This document shows positions 55,673 to 64,000 of a DNA stretch of 64,000 nt, piece after piece. The DNA is from Gammaproteobacteria bacterium (GTDB lineage: Bacteria; Pseudomonadota; Gammaproteobacteria; VBWC01). The notes beneath the pieces are model-generated. The model worked only from the letters and a program-made list of their open reading frames with translations, did no database searches and was not told the DNA's origin. The position numbers and the translations under genes are program-made. The stretch covers positions 1-64,000 of the forward strand of contig VBWC01000014.1 of NCBI GenBank assembly GCA_006218035.1. Reading direction: 5' to 3'. The first letter of the stretch is position 1; every line of letters begins with the position of its first letter.

Positions 55673-56500
55673 ATGAAAACACCTGTGGCCCTTGAACAGC
55701 ACGAAGATAATTGGAAAACGAGCATGGGAGCTTGGTTTCCGGGTGATCGTGTCGTGTTCCGCGGCAAGGATCTCTTAAACGAACTTAAAGATATAAGTTG
55801 GGTTGGGCTTCTTCTGTTTGGTATTACCGGTAGATTTTTCAACGAAAAGCAGGTGCGATTATTTGAGGGATTGTGGTCACTGTCCGCGAGCTTCCCGGAC
55901 CCACGATTGTGGAATAATCGCGTTGCGGCTCTTGCTGCCACCGCGCGCAGCACCGGCAATCTAGCTGTTAGTGGGGCGGTTGCAGTCTCCGAAGCGCGTA
56001 TTTACGGGCGGGGAGCAGACATTCGCGCAATAGATTTTCTCTTGAGAACAAAATCCAAGATAGATGCGGAGGAAGACCTCGGGGAAATTATAAGAGAGGA
56101 ACTTCGCGAACGACGCGTAATACCTGGTTACGGGCGACCAATTACAAATAAAGACGAGCGAATCGTACCCGTCAAGCGCCTAGCTGAAGAACTTGGATTC
56201 TTACACGGAACATATGTCGACCTAGCTTTCAATATAGAACAACAACTAGCGCGCGGACGCTGGAGGATGCGCATGAACATAGCGGCATTATGTGCGGCGC
56301 TGGCGGCTGATCAAGGACTCTCTAGGCAGGAATACTACTACATAAGCATCCCCTCTTTTATTGCAGGTATTTTACCATGCTTTATTGATTCGACTCAAAA
56401 ACCAGAAGGTTCCTTTCTACCCTTGCGCTGCCAAAGAGTACTGTATGAAGGGAAATTACCGCGTACGTGGAACAACCAACAAAAGCTGCCAGTCGCGTAA
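55673..56500 (+). CDS. Citrate-synthase-fold protein, second of a pair
   Basis: The 275-aa protein has the family's helical core (WVGLLLFGITGRFF, NNRVAALAATARSTGNLAVSG, GRGADIRAIDFL) and PGYGRPITNKDERI where citrate synthases and lyases have GFGHRVYK/DPR, so the catalytic His position is Arg (152-157). The late part VDLAFNIEQQLARGRW fits the acyl-CoA-binding small domain. It starts 7 bp after the first protein and is similarly sized, so the two probably arose by duplication and form one complex. Activity is uncertain. Longer in-frame starts overlap the preceding gene and were not used. Confidence 0.6.
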   Translation: MKTPVALEQHEDNWKTSMGAWFPGDRVVFRGKDLLNELKDISWVGLLLFGITGRFFNEKQVRLFEGLWSLSASFPDPRLWNNRVAALAATARSTGNLAVSGAVAVSEARIYGRGADIRAIDFLLRTKSKIDAEEDLGEIIREELRERRVIPGYGRPITNKDERIVPVKRLAEELGFLHGTYVDLAFNIEQQLARGRWRMRMNIAALCAALAADQGLSRQEYYYISIPSFIAGILPCFIDSTQKPEGSFLPLRCQRVLYEGKLPRTWNNQQKLPVA

Positions 56501-56578
56501 CCTTCGCCTTTAAAAAAATGCGGGTACGTTATGCAATCGGAATATTACAGCTTCAGATCAATATTTGAGCCTCTCGCC

Positions 56579-58672
56579 ATGAAAAAATTGAGCATTGTAT
56601 TAATTCCATTTTTGCTCTTATCGATCAGCCCCTCTGCGCTGGCACAGCCGAACGAAGAAGATGACCTGGCATTGATATACGGCGACGAGGAATTTGTCAG
56701 CATTGCTACTGGACGCAAGCAGCCTATCGCTCGCGCTCCGTCAGTCGCCAGTGTTATTACATCGGAGGACATTACCGCTATCGGAGCGACCGACCTCGAT
56801 CAAATTATAGATACCGTCCCGGGATTTCATGTTTCGAATTCCGCTGGCGGCCTTAATCCCGTTTACATAGCGCGAGGCATCCACTCTCAATTTAATCCGC
56901 AAGTTCTCGTGCTGATTAATGGGATCCCCATCACCAACCAGTTTCTGGGCAATAGAAGCCAAATTTGGGGAGGGATGCCGATAAAAGACATCTCGCGCAT
57001 CGAAATTATACGTGGCCCGGGTTCTGCGTTATATGGGGCGGATGCCTTTGCAGGAGTGATCAACATTATCACCAAGTCTGCTGAGGACATTGACGGAACC
57101 GAGGTCGGAGGGCGTGTCGGGACATACCATACAAGCGATGCGTGGTTATTGCACGGTAGAAATTCCGGCGACCTTGCCGTGGCGCTATCACTGCAAATCC
57201 ACGACACCGACGGATACAGGAAACCTGTTGTCGCGGATGTTCAATCTGGACTTGATGGGCTGTTCGGAACCAGCGCCTCCTTGGCGCCGAGTTCAGTCAA
57301 TACCGATCGAAATAATATTGATGCGCGCTTAGACATTGGGTATGCCGATACGCAACTTCGAATTGGTTATCAAGGGAGAAATAATGCGGGAACAGGTGAT
57401 GGCGGTAGTCAAGCCTTAGATCCGATTGGAAGCAATGACAGCGACCGCTACAACTTGGATCTCACTCACCATAAACTTGCGATAACACCGAACTGGGATC
57501 TGACAACTCAAATTAGCCTATTTAATACCAGCGCGAAATCAGATCTTGTGTTGCTACCACCGGGGCACACGAACCCGTTCGGCGCATTCCCAGATGGCGT
57601 AATTGGGAACCCATATATTTTCGAACGTCATAGTCGCCTGGGAGTCACTGGAGCTTACACTGGAAGTACGCCGCACCAGATACTAGTCGGAGCGGGCTTC
57701 AACTACATCGACATGTATAAAGTCCGTGAATCCAAGAACTTTTCTACTGGCCCGGGCGGTCTCCCAATACCGCTCGGCTCTGTTGTTGATGCTAGCAACG
57801 ACCCTAGCCTCGTGTTTATTCAGCCGCATGATCGCGAGGTGTACTATGTCTTCGCTCAGGATGAATGGTCTTTTGCGCCCGACTGGAGCTTCACTGCTGG
57901 CGTCAGATACGACGATTATTCGGACTTCGGAAATACGGTGAACCCGCGGTTAGCGCTGGTATGGCAAACAAGGTTCGATTTGACCAGCAAATTGCTTTAT
58001 GGTCGCGCGTTCAGGCCACCCTCGTTCGCAGAGCTTTATAACATCAACAACCCTATCGCGCTCGGCAATCCTGATCTGGATGCAGAAACAATCGACACAG
58101 TAGAAATCTCGTTTGATCTGCGTTCGACAAATGGACTACGTAATAATCTTTCGCTATTCCGATACGAGATGAACGATATTATTCGCTTCGTCGCGGATCC
58201 CTCCCCAGCCATCACATCGACAGCGCGCAACGCCGGCGAACAATCTGGCTACGGACTGGAATGGGAATCGGCCTGGCAATATAATAACGACCTGACGTTG
58301 CGCGGGAACTATGCCTTTCAACGCGCCAAGGATCGATCCACGAATAGCGATGCTGGACACGCTCCGCACCATCAAATTTACCTCCGTGCGGATCAACGCC
58401 TGAGACCAGATCTGCTTTTTAATACCCAATTGAACTGGGTGATTGACCGTGATCGCGTCGCGGGGGACGCGAGGCCGCCGGTAGAAGATTACGTTACGGC
58501 CGATGTCACTATACGGCATCGCCGGCCGAAAAGCTCGCTGGAATTGGCCGCATCGATCCGCAACCTTTTTGACGAGGACGCGTTCGAACCAAGCCCTGCA
58601 CCGGGGTTGATTCCAAACGATTTACCATTGCCGGGCCGTAGTTTCATTTTAGAAGCGAGCTATCGTTTATAA
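56579..58672 (+). CDS. TonB-dependent outer-membrane receptor
   Basis: The 697-aa protein has a signal peptide (MKKLSIVLIPFLLLSISPSALA), a plug domain (about 45-165; SVITSEDITAIGATDLDQII, RGPGSALYGADAFAGVINIIT) and a 22-strand-type barrel ending in SFILEASYRL, with a terminal Leu instead of the usual Phe. Family members import siderophores, vitamin B12, metals or sugars. It lies 78 bp after the citrate-synthase-like pair on the same strand, suggesting that the small molecule made by the operon, or a metal complex of it, is imported here. The substrate is unknown. Confidence 0.9.
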   Translation: MKKLSIVLIPFLLLSISPSALAQPNEEDDLALIYGDEEFVSIATGRKQPIARAPSVASVITSEDITAIGATDLDQIIDTVPGFHVSNSAGGLNPVYIARGIHSQFNPQVLVLINGIPITNQFLGNRSQIWGGMPIKDISRIEIIRGPGSALYGADAFAGVINIITKSAEDIDGTEVGGRVGTYHTSDAWLLHGRNSGDLAVALSLQIHDTDGYRKPVVADVQSGLDGLFGTSASLAPSSVNTDRNNIDARLDIGYADTQLRIGYQGRNNAGTGDGGSQALDPIGSNDSDRYNLDLTHHKLAITPNWDLTTQISLFNTSAKSDLVLLPPGHTNPFGAFPDGVIGNPYIFERHSRLGVTGAYTGSTPHQILVGAGFNYIDMYKVRESKNFSTGPGGLPIPLGSVVDASNDPSLVFIQPHDREVYYVFAQDEWSFAPDWSFTAGVRYDDYSDFGNTVNPRLALVWQTRFDLTSKLLYGRAFRPPSFAELYNINNPIALGNPDLDAETIDTVEISFDLRSTNGLRNNLSLFRYEMNDIIRFVADPSPAITSTARNAGEQSGYGLEWESAWQYNNDLTLRGNYAFQRAKDRSTNSDAGHAPHHQIYLRADQRLRPDLLFNTQLNWVIDRDRVAGDARPPVEDYVTADVTIRHRRPKSSLELAASIRNLFDEDAFEPSPAPGLIPNDLPLPGRSFILEASYRL

Positions 58673-58685
58673 ACGGCCACTGTTT

Positions 58686-60302
58686 CTATATCCCCAAGTC
58701 TCGTTGCGGCGATGCCCCGTCGAATGACTGACGTTCCATATGCTCGTTATTCTCGGCAATCGGCAACGGGATGTACACGGTAAATCGGGTCCCCTTGCCC
58801 GGCGTACTATCCAGATCTATCCGGCCACCCATCATGGCGCAGAAACGCTGGCTGATCGTTAATCCAAGCCCGGTACCGCCGAAATGGCGTGTGGTACTCA
58901 TATCGGCCTGGCGAAACGCCTCGAATACTCTCGCCTGCTGCGCGACATCCATGCCGATGCCGGTATCACGGACAGCCACCTTCAGTTCGTGACGTGCATG
59001 CGCAACGTCGAGCACTACAGTTCCATTGGTGGTGAACTTGGCGGCATTACTCAGCAGATTCAGCAGGATTTGCTGAAGCTTTGCCGAGTCTACCGCCAAT
59101 ATATCAGCGTCTTGTTTGATCTCGATCCGGAACTCGTTGTTGTTCTTTTTCATTAGAGGCCTGACGGTATCAGCTACCTGATCTATAAGTTCATGAAGGT
59201 TGACCGGATCAATAAAAATATCCATCCGGCCAGATTCAATCTTTGCGAGGTCAAGAATGCCGTTTATCAATGAAAGCAAATGATTCGCGGAATTCTGTAC
59301 CCTTTTGAGATCCGAGATACTTTCCGCCTGGCCGATAGCCTCCAGCTCCTCCATCACCATTTCCGTGTAACCAAGAATCGAGTTCATCGGCGTGCGTAGC
59401 TCGTGACTCATGTTCGCCAGAAATTCGGACTTATGACGGCTGGCTGCTATTGCCTCATCCCGCGCCTGGACGAGCTCCAGTGTGCGCAATGCGACTTCAC
59501 GCTCCAGGCCATCACGCTGTTCACGCAACCGCTGGTCGCGATCCTCCAGTGCCGTCATCATTTTGTTGAAGGCATGCGCCATATGAACCACCTCGGCGGG
59601 CCCTTGTTCGGCAGCACGCAACGCGGTTTCCCCCGCTTCGGATCGCGTCATGATCTGCGAAAGATCCTGTATCGGCGTGGTCATGCGCCCGACAATGCGA
59701 CGAAGAAACACGAGCAATACGACCGTGATCGACAAGGAAATAACAACGTTTTGTGCAAAAATAAGCTTCTGCTCAAGCAGCAATGCCTCTTTTGTCATGG
59801 TGATACGGACAAACCCGATCAACTCCGGCTCCACGGCGGTCGCCTCAAATGGCGATACGTCCGCATCCGATCTCCCGGTGAAAACCGGCGCGATGAAATG
59901 AATCAAGCGATCGGTCTCATGCGAAAGCAACTGACCTTCATGTCTTGGTAGCGCGTCGATGGCCGGCTCCCAGTCTACGACGGCGCCTTCTCTGAGCAGA
60001 ACGTCGCCGCCCAGGTCATAAATCTCCACGTGATACACATCAGGAAAAGCGAGCGTCGCATGAGCCGAATCAACGGCATTCTCCTCCGCACCGACCAGCA
60101 GCGCCAGTCGGCTCTGATCTGCAAAGTTCTGCGCAACCTGGGTGCCTTGCTGTACAAGCTGACCGTGCGCGCTGGTGCTGGCAAGCCATGCCGTCGTCAG
60201 CGACGATGCCAGCGCCAGAAAAACGATTCCGATCGAAACGGTCATCAGCAACTGTTTCTGGAAGCTGGATCGGGGCGACACGATTTTCTTGAGAAACTTC
60301 AT
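58686..60302 (-). CDS. Membrane sensor histidine kinase
   Basis: The 538-aa protein has membrane helices at about 19-41 and 183-203 flanking a periplasmic sensor, a HAMP domain (204-258), a coiled coil, HisKA with His300 (NMSHELRTPMNSI) and a HATPase domain (NLLSNAAKF, DTGIGM, GGTGLGLTIS). It has no receiver and no response regulator gene is adjacent. It is convergent with the TonB receptor and follows the binding-protein gene by 7 bp, so that protein may present its ligand to the kinase. Confidence 0.92.
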   Translation of the reverse strand: MKFLKKIVSPRSSFQKQLLMTVSIGIVFLALASSLTTAWLASTSAHGQLVQQGTQVAQNFADQSRLALLVGAEENAVDSAHATLAFPDVYHVEIYDLGGDVLLREGAVVDWEPAIDALPRHEGQLLSHETDRLIHFIAPVFTGRSDADVSPFEATAVEPELIGFVRITMTKEALLLEQKLIFAQNVVISLSITVVLLVFLRRIVGRMTTPIQDLSQIMTRSEAGETALRAAEQGPAEVVHMAHAFNKMMTALEDRDQRLREQRDGLEREVALRTLELVQARDEAIAASRHKSEFLANMSHELRTPMNSILGYTEMVMEELEAIGQAESISDLKRVQNSANHLLSLINGILDLAKIESGRMDIFIDPVNLHELIDQVADTVRPLMKKNNNEFRIEIKQDADILAVDSAKLQQILLNLLSNAAKFTTNGTVVLDVAHARHELKVAVRDTGIGMDVAQQARVFEAFRQADMSTTRHFGGTGLGLTISQRFCAMMGGRIDLDSTPGKGTRFTVYIPLPIAENNEHMERQSFDGASPQRDLGI

Positions 60303-60309
60303 ACGGTCT

Positions 60310-61269
60310 TCAGGGCGCCGGAAACATCAGATCAAATTTCTGCTGCTGTTCCCTTGTTATGCTGATGCCGAGATGATCCGCCGTGCGGCGATTAACGGCT
60401 ATCCTCACATCACGCAGTGGAAAAATTACCGGATCAAACCGCGCACCGTCGGAAATACTCTGTTCGGCCATGGCGGCCAGCCTTCTTCCCAGTGCGACGT
60501 TGTCTGGATAAAACGAGAAGAGGGCACCTCTCTTTGCATGCGCTGGATTACTTGAAAATACCAGTAGGCTGCGGTCCCACGATTCCTTGAGGACCAATGG
60601 CAATATGACCTTTTCATCAACCGTTGCGGCATCCACTGGAATCCATAATGCAGAATTACGGGGGTCCGCTTTTTCAAGCACGTCCCGATACAATCTCGCG
60701 GACTGCTTCATGCTTTCCGCCGGGTACGCGGACAGCTCAAGGCCGTGGTGACGCGCCGCGATTCTGGCAAGGTCAATCAACCACGCGCTGGCTTGCGGGT
60801 CATAAATAACATGCACGCGTTGAATACCTGGAGCAAGCATCTTGAGTTGTCTGAACAGTATCTCAGGATCGGTATCCAGACTGATTCCGGATTCCTGCTT
60901 TCCATCTGGGTCGGGCGTTAATAACAGCGCTCCCGCGATGACTGGAAGCAGGTCAGCGACGGATGCAGCGACATTAACGCCACTGCGACCCAGCGCAATA
61001 ATTGCTCCAATGTTATTGTTGGTGAGCCAGGCCTCCAGTGCCTTCTGCTCGTATTCACGGGATAGCACATACGTCTTGACTTGACGCGCCGACTGCTCAT
61101 CTACCCCGGCGATGATTTCCTGAAAAACGCTTTGATATGGTTCCCGAACATCAGGGTAAATCACCGCCAACGATCTTTCGTTAGAAAAACCCGGCCATGG
61201 CAACAACGCGAGTAAAATGCTGGCTACCAGGCAGCGAAATGTTTTCCCAGCTATAGACTCTGTTCTCAT
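60310..61269 (-). CDS. Periplasmic ABC-type substrate-binding protein (PF04392-like)
   Basis: The 319-aa protein has a signal peptide (LVASILLALLPWPGFSNE) and a two-lobe fold with GAIIALGRSGVNVAAS and RVHVIYDPQASAWLI, as in ABC substrate-binding proteins of PF04392. No permease or ATPase gene is near, so sensing with the downstream kinase is more likely than transport. ATG at 61269 was chosen over a TTG. Confidence 0.8.
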   Translation of the reverse strand: MRTESIAGKTFRCLVASILLALLPWPGFSNERSLAVIYPDVREPYQSVFQEIIAGVDEQSARQVKTYVLSREYEQKALEAWLTNNNIGAIIALGRSGVNVAASVADLLPVIAGALLLTPDPDGKQESGISLDTDPEILFRQLKMLAPGIQRVHVIYDPQASAWLIDLARIAARHHGLELSAYPAESMKQSARLYRDVLEKADPRNSALWIPVDAATVDEKVILPLVLKESWDRSLLVFSSNPAHAKRGALFSFYPDNVALGRRLAAMAEQSISDGARFDPVIFPLRDVRIAVNRRTADHLGISITREQQQKFDLMFPAP

Positions 61270-61510
61270 TTTTCCGGGGAACAAGATCGCCAAAACAACG
61301 CATGGATTCGCAGACTGCTATTATTTTCGGACTATACAGCCACGCTGAATTCTAGGTTATTTACTGAAAACTTAACAGCAACGGAATGCGGTAAGCCCGC
61401 CGGACGGGGCCAGCACCGACAAGACACGTTAAAAAGGCCGCGCGACCAAAACGCCCAGTGCGCCGCGGGCGACAGTACTTCAACAAACCCTGCCCGGCAT
61501 TCAGTCGCGT

Positions 61511-62380
61511 TCAAAGCCGATACTCGACCTGGAAGCCAAATACGTCCATCTCACTTTTTGGCTGCAGCACCAGCACCGGCGTACCCCCGATCGATGTCGA
61601 AACGGGCGCCGACTTACTGAAACGGTAACTTTCGTAATAAAGGGTTAGCCCAAGCCTGGATGACGGGGCAGCATGGCCGAACGTGTACTTGGCAAACATC
61701 GACCATTCCCGGCCCGGCGAAAGCGTGACAGGGCCGTCAAAAATTGCTACCCCCTCGCGCGTTTGAAATGGCTTCCTCGCACCCACCTGCAGATAGTTCG
61801 TGCTTTCACCGCGCTGGCCCATCAGCCCGATACCAAACTCAGAAAAAGAAACGTCGTAATTTTCCTTGATGCCGAGCGCCTTGACACCGGAGGCGGTCAC
61901 GCCATCTTCGATGTCTCTTGTCCAATTCTCTATGCCAAGGCCACCCAAGACATCAACCATGTTTATAAACGGCCATGTTTCAAAACGGGCCCTTCCGCCT
62001 AGTGCGACTCTCAGCTGGTTCCCCTGATAGGCGACGTCGGTTTCCAGGGGCTGTCCACTTTGCGTCTGCCCGTCGTAGATCAGATCGCCAAAATAATTTC
62101 TTAATTGAACCTCATAGAGAGGTCCGGCAGTGCGCCGGTCCAGGTTGTTCTTCGAAACCCCAAGCGTATACCGTACACCGGTTTCCTGTAACAAGCGCCT
62201 GTCAGCATCGTTAAATTCCTCCCAAATAAAGACCTCCGCACCAACGACAATATCAGGGCCCGACCGAACATCGGACTCACCGGCGTACACGGACGATTCT
62301 ATCTGACAGACGGATATCAACAGGAGAAAAAGGAACGGCGCATAGCGATTCCGATGACAGCGGGGCACGTGCGCCTCCAT
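61511..62380 (-). CDS. Predicted outer-membrane beta-barrel protein
   Basis: The 289-aa protein has a signal peptide (RYAPFLFLLLISVCQIESS, then VYAGES) followed by alternating amphipathic strands (QLRVALGGRARFETW, WSMFAKYTFGHAAPSSRLGL, MDVFGFQVEYRL) ending in a barrel-like VEYRL. No family was recognised. ATG at 62380 has GGTGGA upstream. It is the first gene of the minus-strand group with the binding protein and kinase, 241 bp further on. Confidence 0.65.
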   Translation of the reverse strand: MEAHVPRCHRNRYAPFLFLLLISVCQIESSVYAGESDVRSGPDIVVGAEVFIWEEFNDADRRLLQETGVRYTLGVSKNNLDRRTAGPLYEVQLRNYFGDLIYDGQTQSGQPLETDVAYQGNQLRVALGGRARFETWPFINMVDVLGGLGIENWTRDIEDGVTASGVKALGIKENYDVSFSEFGIGLMGQRGESTNYLQVGARKPFQTREGVAIFDGPVTLSPGREWSMFAKYTFGHAAPSSRLGLTLYYESYRFSKSAPVSTSIGGTPVLVLQPKSEMDVFGFQVEYRL

Positions 62381-62681
62381 GCGATTATCCACCAACCAAA
62401 CCATAATGACGGGAGGGTCCCGGAAGACTTATTCACCCGGGTTAGACCCGCAGTTGTTATTAGTCTTATTTACGCGCTACGGGCTACGACATTTGTCGGC
62501 TATAGTAGCAGGTTCTTTAGCATGCCGGGCGTTCCCGACCGATCAACGAGGGCGCGTATAAGATCGACGCGAGCCACCAAGGGAAACACTGTGTAGACCG
62601 CTGCGGGAAAGATGCGCAGCGGCTTAACTTCTGCGGCGGTACAGCGCTAGCAACGCTGCTTAACGGGTAAGCGAAAATTCT
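62381..62681. other. Intergenic region, nothing firm recognised
   Basis: The 301 bp between the barrel gene and the small protein gene contain an AT-rich stretch (62440-62520) and a small hairpin GCTGCGGGAAAGATGCGCAGC (62600-62622, one base over the paired arms). No gene or RNA was identified. Confidence 0.4.
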
Positions 62682-62876
62682 TTAGTCCTGATCGTCCACG
62701 GTACGAAAATCCATATCCCCAAAGTCAGCCATGTCATCCCACTCGTTGCGCCATTTGTCGAACAAAATACTCTTGACAGACTTTTGCTGATACTCCTGCA
62801 TATAGAGTGGATCTTCCGTGACTTCCATCAACCGAAGATGCGTGTCATATCCGCTTTGCTGGGTGGGCTTTTTCAT
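62682..62876 (-). CDS. Small acidic hypothetical protein
   Basis: The 64-aa product is not recognised. GGAGG lies 9 bases before the ATG at 62876. It is hydrophilic, with basic N-terminus (MKKPTQQ) and an Asp-rich tail (EWDDMADFGDMDFRTVDDQD). No membrane or metal motif. A longer in-frame start upstream is possible but less supported. Confidence 0.6.
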   Translation of the reverse strand: MKKPTQQSGYDTHLRLMEVTEDPLYMQEYQQKSVKSILFDKWRNEWDDMADFGDMDFRTVDDQD

Positions 62877-63209
62877 GGCTTTAACCTCCGGGTTGTTCCT
62901 TGCTACAGAAGGAATCAGATCGCCTGTAACGCCCTGCACCTGGTAGCGCCTGCGACATCAGTCGCCGCTGACGCGCCTTACCTATAATATCGGCGCTGAA
63001 TTTCGATGACTTTAGCGGAATATTCCGGCGCGACCCCTGACCCGCCGTTGGTGACCAGGGGCCACGACGACCATTACAGTCTTTGTACCTGTATGGTTTA
63101 CTAGAATACGTCGCCAGGGAAGAAAGCCCGGCGTGAACTGCAATCAAAGAAGGGTGATTGTGGAGATACTGAACAAGTCACTATCGGCGGCGAAAAAGCT
63201 CCCGCAAGA
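62877..63209. other. 333-bp intergenic region with no recognised feature
   Basis: Neither coding frames of convincing composition nor tRNA, riboswitch or other RNA was seen. A small RNA or leader cannot be excluded. Confidence 0.4.
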
Positions 63210-63656
63210 TCAGGCTTTCGTATCGTAAATTCGAAGGAATCGATCGGTCCGGCGCAGACAGAAATCCAACAGCCTCGAGAGAAACTCGTTCAAACGCCGT
63301 TTCTCAAACCGACTGTACATAGCAGCGTTGGGATACGGGTATAGCGGCGCATGAGGCGACCGGCTCTGGTAACTGATAACCTCTGCGGCGCGGGCATCAT
63401 GGTAGATACGCAGCGTCATCGACGGATCAGTCACCCAACGGCTGTTAATCTTGAGGCGAAGTATCAGCGCGATTGTCGTCGTATATTTTGCGCTATCGAC
63501 CACGCGAATCTGCAGCTCAAGGTCGCGTGGATTTCTGAAAACGAGGGCATTCCCCAGTTGATCGATGTCTGGCACCAACGCGATCAACTTGTCATAATTC
63601 TCGTCATACAGCTCCAACGGCCGGTAGGTGACAATTTTTTTCGGAAATGTCTGCAT
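63210..63656 (-). CDS. DUF1249 (YqiB-like) protein
   Basis: The 148-aa protein resembles E. coli YqiB: SKYTTTIALI-like region (VDSAKYTTTIALILRL), WVTDPSMTLRIYHDARAAEVISYQ and YPYPNAAMYSRFEKRRLNEFLSRLL (in part YPYPNAAMYSRFEKRRLNEF). Function unknown; homologues often lie near cpdA/nudF. ATG at 63656 is the only good start. Confidence 0.85.
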   Translation of the reverse strand: MQTFPKKIVTYRPLELYDENYDKLIALVPDIDQLGNALVFRNPRDLELQIRVVDSAKYTTTIALILRLKINSRWVTDPSMTLRIYHDARAAEVISYQSRSPHAPLYPYPNAAMYSRFEKRRLNEFLSRLLDFCLRRTDRFLRIYDTKA

Positions 63657-63763
63657 ACATTGTCATTGTCGATGTTTTTATTGTTATCGGCAATAACCTT
63701 CCCGTATTTATCGAATCTTCCGTAACTGCCCCGGCAATCGGTCTACCGTCTTTCCCATGAAAC

Positions 63764-64000
63764 TTACGGATTTTTTTTGGCGAAGTCCTCGATAACTTTC
63801 TGCAAAGGCGAGATCAAATCCATTGGCAACGGGAAAACGATGGTATTGGTTTTGTTGCCGGCTATCTCCGTCAAGGTCTGCAGATAACGTAACTGGATCG
63901 AACGTGGGTCCTGTGACAGCACACGCGACGCCTCCAGCAAATGCTGCGAGGCCTGAAACTCGCCCTCGGCATGAATGACCTTTGCACGACGCTCGCGTTC
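63764..64000 (-). CDS. Slipin/stomatin (SPFH-domain) protein, C-terminal part only
   Basis: Translating the minus strand from the window edge gives 78 codons plus stop: ERERRAKVIHAEGEFQASQH, then LEASRVLSQDPRSIQLRYLQ, and NTIVFPLPMDLI. This is the end of the SPFH helix and the C-terminus of slipins (stomatin-like membrane microdomain proteins). The 5' part lies outside the window, so length and start are unknown. Confidence 0.88.
   Translation of the reverse strand, partial: ERERRAKVIHAEGEFQASQHLLEASRVLSQDPRSIQLRYLQTLTEIAGNKTNTIVFPLPMDLISPLQKVIEDFAKKNP

Noticed and set aside
61294-61510. Possible c-di-GMP riboswitch or small RNA upstream of the binding-protein gene
   Set aside because: No conserved riboswitch core was visible; only unstructured sequence.
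1-64000. tRNA, rRNA, insertion sequence or prophage genes
   Set aside because: Read for cloverleaf, transposase and phage signatures; none could be supported. XerD at 32663 is housekeeping, not a phage integrase.

Overview
The window is chromosomal DNA of a GC-rich gammaproteobacterium. This rests on its conserved gene neighbourhoods: trmJ/cysE/iscR/iscS/iscA next to divergent suhB, sulfurtransferase-mutS-fdxA, rpsP-rimM-trmD-rplS next to ffh-ypjD-corB, and xerD-dsbC. A Chromatiales-like or neighbouring sulfur-oxidiser lineage would fit, but the sequence does not settle the genus. No rRNA, tRNA, insertion sequence or prophage was recognised.

1-11,011 is a complete subtype I-C CRISPR-Cas locus, read right to left: a WYL-domain regulator, then cas3, cas5c, cas8c (with a strong internal start for cas11c), cas7, cas4, an embedded toxin-antitoxin pair, cas1, cas2, a leader, and an array of 22 identical 37-bp repeats that runs off the left edge. 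One repeat carries an 18-bp tandem partial copy.

11,012-12,890 is a small accessory island with dispersed palindromic elements, a DUF3592-like membrane protein, and a stand-alone gene whose product closely resembles the magnetosome protein MamC (Mms13), with its own promoter and terminator.

12,921-40,993 is mostly housekeeping: a PAS-GGDEF-EAL protein, a short isc operon (iscR-iscS-iscA, no iscU, hscBA or fdx) with a recognisable IscR box, cysE, trmJ, suhB, a sulfurtransferase, mutS, fdxA, an AddB/AddA-like nuclease-helicase pair, dsbC, xerD, ogt, the rpsP operon, ffh, an MBL-fold phosphodiesterase-like protein, ypjD and corB.

41,021-52,732 is c-di-GMP signalling: a wspABCDEFR operon on the minus strand and a divergent REC-REC-PAS-GGDEF-EAL gene. 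The receptor WspA carries a CxxCH heme-c motif in its periplasmic domain. wspE is frameshifted and wspD has lost its normal end, so the pathway may be broken as sequenced.

52,867-58,672 is a lower-GC, probably acquired operon: a thiamine-diphosphate enzyme of the acetolactate synthase family, two short citrate-synthase-fold proteins with altered active-site motifs, and a TonB-dependent receptor. It converges on a minus-strand group (58,686-62,380) of a sensor kinase, a periplasmic binding protein and an outer-membrane barrel. The right end holds two small or conserved unknown proteins (one DUF1249/YqiB-like) and the C-terminus of a slipin. The ThDP/citrate-synthase-like operon, the orphan MamC homologue and the toxin-antitoxin pair inside the cas operon are the best candidates for undescribed biology.
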